Source of the DNA: Haematococcus lacustris
Lineage: Eukaryota > Chlorophyta > Chlorophyceae > Chlamydomonadales > Haematococcaceae
Length of the DNA stretch: 64,000 bases
Direction: 5' to 3'
Assembly (NCBI GenBank): GCA_030144725.1
Contig: JASKMD010000026.1
Span: 7,738,892 to 7,802,891, forward strand
In this document: one piece after another, positions 60,085-64,000 of the stretch
Layout of the letters: every line of letters begins with the position of its first letter
Numbering within the stretch: the stretch's first letter is position 1
Translations under genes and position numbers: made by a program
Notes under the pieces: generated by a model
The model's database searches: none
What the model saw: the letters and a program-made list of their open reading frames with translations, nothing else
What the model was told of the DNA's origin: nothing

Positions 60085-61450
60085 GCCCGCCCCGCCCCCG
60101 CCCCGCCCCGCCCCGCCCCGCCCCGCCCCGCCCCGCCCCGCCCCGCCCCGCCCGCCCCGCCCCGCCCCGCCCCGCCCCGCCCCGCCCCGCCCCGCCCCGC
60201 CCCGCCCCGCCCCGCCCCGCCCCGCCCCGCCCCGCCCCGCCCCGCCCCGCCCCGCCCCGCCCCGCCCCGCCCCGCCCCGCCCCGCCCCGCCCCGCCCCGC
60301 CCCGCCCCGCCCCGCCCCGCCCCGCCCCGCCCCGCCCCGCCCCGCCCCGCCCCGCCCCGCCCCGCCCCGCCCCGCCCCGCCCCGCCCCGCCCCGCCCGCC
60401 CCGCCCCGCCCCGCCCCGCCCCGCCCCGCCCCGCCCCGCCCCGCCCCGCCCCGCCCCGCCCCGCCCCGCCCCGCCCCGCCCCGCCCCGCCCCGCCCCGCC
60501 CCGCCCCGCCCCGCCCCGCCCCGCCCCGCCCCGCCCCGCCCCGCCCCGCCCCGCCCCGCCCCGCCCCGCCCCGCCCCGCCCCGCCCCGCCCCGCCCCGCC
60601 CCGCCCCGCCCCGCCCCGCCCCGCCCCGCCCCGCCCCGCCCCGCCCCGCCCCGCCCCGCCCCGCCCCGCCCCGCCCCGCCCCGCCCCGCCCCGCCCCGCC
60701 CGCCGCCCCGCCCCGCCCCGCCCCGCCCCGCCCCGCCCCGCCCCGCCCGCCCCGCCCGCCCCGCCCCGCCCCGCCCCGCCCCGCCCCGCCGCCCCGCCCC
60801 GCCCCGCCCCGCCCCGCCCCGCCCCGCCCCGCCCCGCCCCGCCCCGCCCCGCCCCGCCCCGCCCCGCCCCGCCCCGCCCCGCCCCGCCCCGCCCGCCGCC
60901 CCGCCCCGCCCCGCCCCGCCCGCCCCGCCCCCGCCCCGCCCCGCCCCGCCCCGCCCCGCCCCGCCCCGCCCCGCCCCGCCCCGCCCCGCCCCGCCCGCCC
61001 CGCCCCGCCCCGCCCCGCCCCGCCCCGCCCCGCCCCGCCCCGCCCCGCCCCGCCCCGCCCCGCCCCGCCCCGCCCGCCCCGCCCCGCCCCGCCCCGCCCC
61101 GCCCGCCGCCCCGCCCCGCCCCGCCCCGCCCCGCCCCGCCCCGCCCCGCCCCGCCCCGCCCCGCCCCGCCCCGCCCCGCCCCGCCCCGCCCCGCCCCGCC
61201 CCGCCCCGCCCCCGCCCCGCCCCGCCCCGCCCCCCCGCCCCGCCCCGCCCCGCCCCGCCCCGCCCCGCCCCGCCCCGCCCCGCCCGCCCCGCCCCGCCCC
61301 GCCCCGCCCCCGCCCCGCCCCGCCCCGCCCCGCCCCGCCCCGCCCCGCCCCGCCCCGCCCCGCCCCGCCCCGCCCCGCCCCGCCCCGCCCCGCCCCGCCC
61401 CGCCCCGCCCCGCCCCGCCCCGCCCCGCCCCGCCCCGCCCCGCCCCGCCC
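60085..61450. repeat. (CCCCG)n satellite, 1.36 kb
   Basis: Pentanucleotide array with scattered CCCG and CCCCCG slip units, denser in variants after about 60700. Open in several frames on both strands (Pro-Arg-Pro-Ala; Gly-Arg-Gly-Gly), which is an effect of the repeat. Confidence 0.97.
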
Positions 61451-61582
61451 TCGGCCCATGCCCTGCCCCAGCCTCGGCACTTGCCCTGCCCAGCCTCGGC
61501 CCCGCCCCGCCCCCGCCCTCCCCAGCCTCGGCCCCTGCCCTGCCCCAGCCTCGGCCCATGCCCTGCCCCAGCCTCGGCCCCT
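61450..61582. repeat. 24 bp degenerate minisatellite
   Basis: About five units of CAGCCTCGGCCCATGCCCTG type at the right edge of the CCCCG array, with one short CCCCG relapse inside. Confidence 0.85.
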
Positions 61583-61583
61583 G

Positions 61584-61640
61584 CCCTTCAAGTAGCACTC
61601 TACGAACTGGAGCCTCGAGTTGGCCTGCTCCTCCAGTCTA
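61584..61640. repeat. 57 bp direct repeat flanking the CCCCG satellite (right copy)
   Basis: See the left copy at 59998-60054. Sequence beyond it does not continue the coding block. Confidence 0.9.
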
Positions 61641-62324
61641 AACTGACGTAGCCGACGTGTGCACGGCTTGTGAAGCAAGCTTGAAGATGCATTGGGATGC
61701 TTACACTGGGGATCCTACAACTCGAGATGCAGCACACAGGGACAAGTGAACGTACACAATCTACTGCAAGCAGGGGGACAGTCTGCACATGTGGGACATG
61801 CCTGCACATCTCAAGGTCATGAGCAGCACTGCCCAGCTTGGATTAGACAACCTCAGCTTGCATGTGGATGCAGTCGGGGTTATGTACACCTCGCTTTGTT
61901 CATGCAGCCATGCGAACAGTCAGAGACTGTAATGCCCAGCTGGTGGCTAAGCGTGTAAACGAACAACAGCAAGGGCGAGGGCAGGAGCACGGCAGGTACG
62001 CCCCCCCTCTGTTACATCTGAGTAGCTACAACATACCTGTAACAATTGTGGTGAGGTGTCTGGTGTCGGCCGAAGGTGCACTTGTGGAAGAAGAAGGTGG
62101 ATACTATGACAGTTGTGTGGGAGAAGGTGCCCGTCCGCTTTGCGGCATGACCACCAAGCAACTTCTCACCATTTGATCGAGCCTCACTCTGAGTGACGCT
62201 GCGGCGGGGGACGTTGTACTAGGAGTCACAGCACAGTTGTTATGTATTCGCTGTCACAGCCGAGCCAGCAGCAAACGTCGCCAGCTGTCCAACCTCAACT
62301 AAACTCTGCTACTAGCGAGCCGTA
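61641..62324. promoter_or_regulatory. Upstream region of gene E
   Basis: No gene supported. It must contain the promoter of gene E. No TATA box recognised. Confidence 0.4.
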
Positions 62325-64000
62325 ATGCCAGCAATGACGCTAAAGAGCTTACTTACCATTCTCGCGGCCATCGTGTGCACGGAAGGTGAGTGTTACGCCC
62401 CACCCCGCGCAAGCGCGAACATCAGGAAAGGAACAGGACAAACAAGCTAGCGCGCAAAGGCGGTTTGCAGCCAGGATGGGATGGTGACTGCCGCCCGGCG
62501 CGAGCAGCTTCGGGCGGGAAGCTGCGGAACCCAGCAGGGTTGTCCGCGCTTCGTTGTAGAACGACACGACGAGTGCGACACCTTGGCTGCAGGGGCGGCG
62601 ACAACCAGCCGCACACCTAGTCGCCGCGAGCTCAAGCAGTCGGCATGTGAGTGAGCTCACCAGCTTGCACCTGAACTAGCAGCGCGAGCACAGTGCGCGG
62701 TCTGCCTCTCGAGCCCCGGCATACCCCGCACTGTCACCGCGCCCTGGCTGACCCCTACCATGGCCCATGCGTGCCTGTTGATGCTCACGGCTGCCATGCT
62801 GCGGTCACCACCTTGCTGCTGCCTGACTGCCCCTGCACTGCTGCAGCCAGCGGTGGTCTCAACCAGAGGGCCCAGGAAGCCGGGGGAAGGACATTGAGTG
62901 AAGTGAAAAGGGTTGTGTCAGAGGTGGGTGCTGCCAGCAACTGCATGCAGTGCCAGCCCCACATGATAGCTCCACTCGAGGGCCCCAACCAGCCTGGCAC
63001 CTGCCTGGCACAAGAGCTGGGCTGCTGTCGCAGTCGGCATGTCTAAGAGTAGGCCTGCTTGGCGCCCTGCAGCTGTGCAACAGTCGCTCCGGTGTGGACG
63101 GTGCCTCGGCCTCCCTTGCTGCTGCTGTGGCCACCGCCACTGGCCAGGCCTACGCCCAGGCTGCGACCTCCCAGCCCAGCTCAGGTGTGCGACCAAGCAC
63201 CCCTGTCCAGCGCCCTCCCAGCCGCCAGCACTGCTCGCCACCAGCCCCACCTATGGCCTCCCTGACGTGGTTGCATGGTCACAGAGTCAGGATCTGGGGT
63301 GTGGGTGCTGCTGACTGCTCTCAGCTGCAGGCTGTGGCAATGTCAATGAGGATGCGCGAGTGCTGGCCGACGCTGTGGCCCAGGCGCTGTCATCATCTTT
63401 CGCCGGCATCACCAACAACTGCCAGGCGGTGAGGGATTGTGTGGCTGCAGTAGGCCACATGTTGCTGGAGCTGTGCTGTGTGGACAACAAGTTGCAACAT
63501 AACCATGGTCACAGTGTTGTCAGCTGGGGGATGCAAACCGTGCTTGAGCATCACTGATGCCTGCACAAACACTACTCAAGCGTGGCAGCAATGCTTGAGT
63601 ATGGCTAGTGCAAGGACATGCACACCATCCCTGCATGATGAAAGCCAAATGTATCACCCTCGTACTTGGCACATCACCAGCTCAGTGCTGGCCCTCATCC
63701 TCACCCTGCTCCCTTGTGCCAGCTGGGTCTTGCCCTACATTGCTGCGCTACTTAGCCACTGCATGCTGGACAGCCTGTTGGTAAACATCCGGTGCAGTGC
63801 CTTGTGACTGCCCGTGACTGCCCCTGTGGCGGCCATAGGCGTGTGGCCTCACTGCTGGCACTGCTGCGAGCACCTCTGCTGACACATTACCTGCATCTGG
63901 CCTGACTGCTGGTGGTGCTGGCGGTGGTGCCCTGCCTGCCCAGGCCACATCAGCCTCCACAGTGGACACCTTCAGGGGCGGCATCCAGTCCGCCATCTCC
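62325..64000 (+). CDS. Secreted Ala/Cys-module protein, inverted paralogue of D (gene E, cut by window end)
   Basis: Exons 62325-62385, 62847-62923, 63073-63184, 63331-63428 and 63944 to beyond 64000, all in phase and in the same positions as in gene D. Exon 1 encodes a different signal peptide (TLKSLLTILAAIVC). Exons 2-5 are nearly identical to D (NQRAQEAGG, LCNSRSGVDGASASLAAAVA, GCGNVNEDARVLADAVAQAL, TVDTFRGGIQ). The Ser/Pro-rich last exon would lie outside the window. D and E are head to head, about 3.85 kb between start codons. Confidence 0.8.
62494..64000 (-). repeat. Right arm of the gene D/E inverted duplication
   Basis: Inverted copy of 56776-58280. It reaches the window edge, so the full arm is longer. 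A few small differences are present in introns. Confidence 0.95.

Noticed and set aside
62680..62846. Cys-rich exon reading LPLEPRHTPHCHRALADP in genes D and E
   Set aside because: Its frame does not fit the phase of the signal-peptide exon, while the exon starting at 62847 (57928 in D) fits exactly and aligns with genes A and C.

Overview
This window is nuclear DNA from a green alga, most likely a flagellate chlorophyte of the Chlamydomonadales. The evidence is high GC, genes split into many short exons with GT-AG introns and matching phases, a dynein-arm assembly factor (so cilia), a plastid-type protein, and a cluster of secreted Ser/Pro-rich wall-type glycoproteins. CAG-rich and C/G-rich satellites and transposon debris are everywhere. 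I found no bacterial operon, tRNA, rRNA or CRISPR. Gene models were built by hand by joining exons whose phases agree; family names come from motif recall, not a search.

Layout. 1-9307: an almost perfect 9.3 kb palindrome (arms of 4,644 bp, 19-nt spacer), each arm carrying one copy of an unrecognised multi-exon gene. 9590-9976: a CCCCG satellite. 10427-13486 (-): DNAAF6/PIH1D3, six exons. 13938-about 18700 (-): a CCA-adding tRNA nucleotidyltransferase, ten exons. 20467-22556 (+): a hypothetical gene with an organelle-targeting-like N-terminus. 24897-28428 (-): DXO/RAI1-type RNA decapping nuclease, five exons, divergent from 28613-38757 (+): a plastid membrane protein resembling Arabidopsis At5g03900, thirteen exons, with different satellites in several introns including a 3.2 kb minisatellite. 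40040-64000: a family of secreted proteins, three genes on the minus strand sharing an exon/phase plan (A 40040-43656, C 50887-53951, D 55524-58471), a simpler two-exon gene (B 45535-46828), and an inverted second copy of D (E, 62325 to the window end, +).

Mobile DNA. Seven fragments of TnpB/Fanzor-like genes (RuvC-type OrfB) occur in two subfamilies at 11.8, 20.1, 24.2, 26.5, 43.8, 48.3 and 58.7 kb; one keeps a spliceosomal intron. There are also a decayed LINE reverse transcriptase tail in an intron of the CCA gene, a 134 bp hAT-type MITE with 8 bp target duplications, a foldback just past the DNAAF6 stop codon, and several unnamed dispersed repeats.

The housekeeping genes (dynein assembly, tRNA maturation, mRNA cap quality control, plastid protein) show no functional linkage. 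The secreted-protein cluster looks like local tandem and inverted duplication. The most unusual items are the palindrome, the intron-bearing Fanzor-like family with conserved 3' hairpins, and the intron satellite series.
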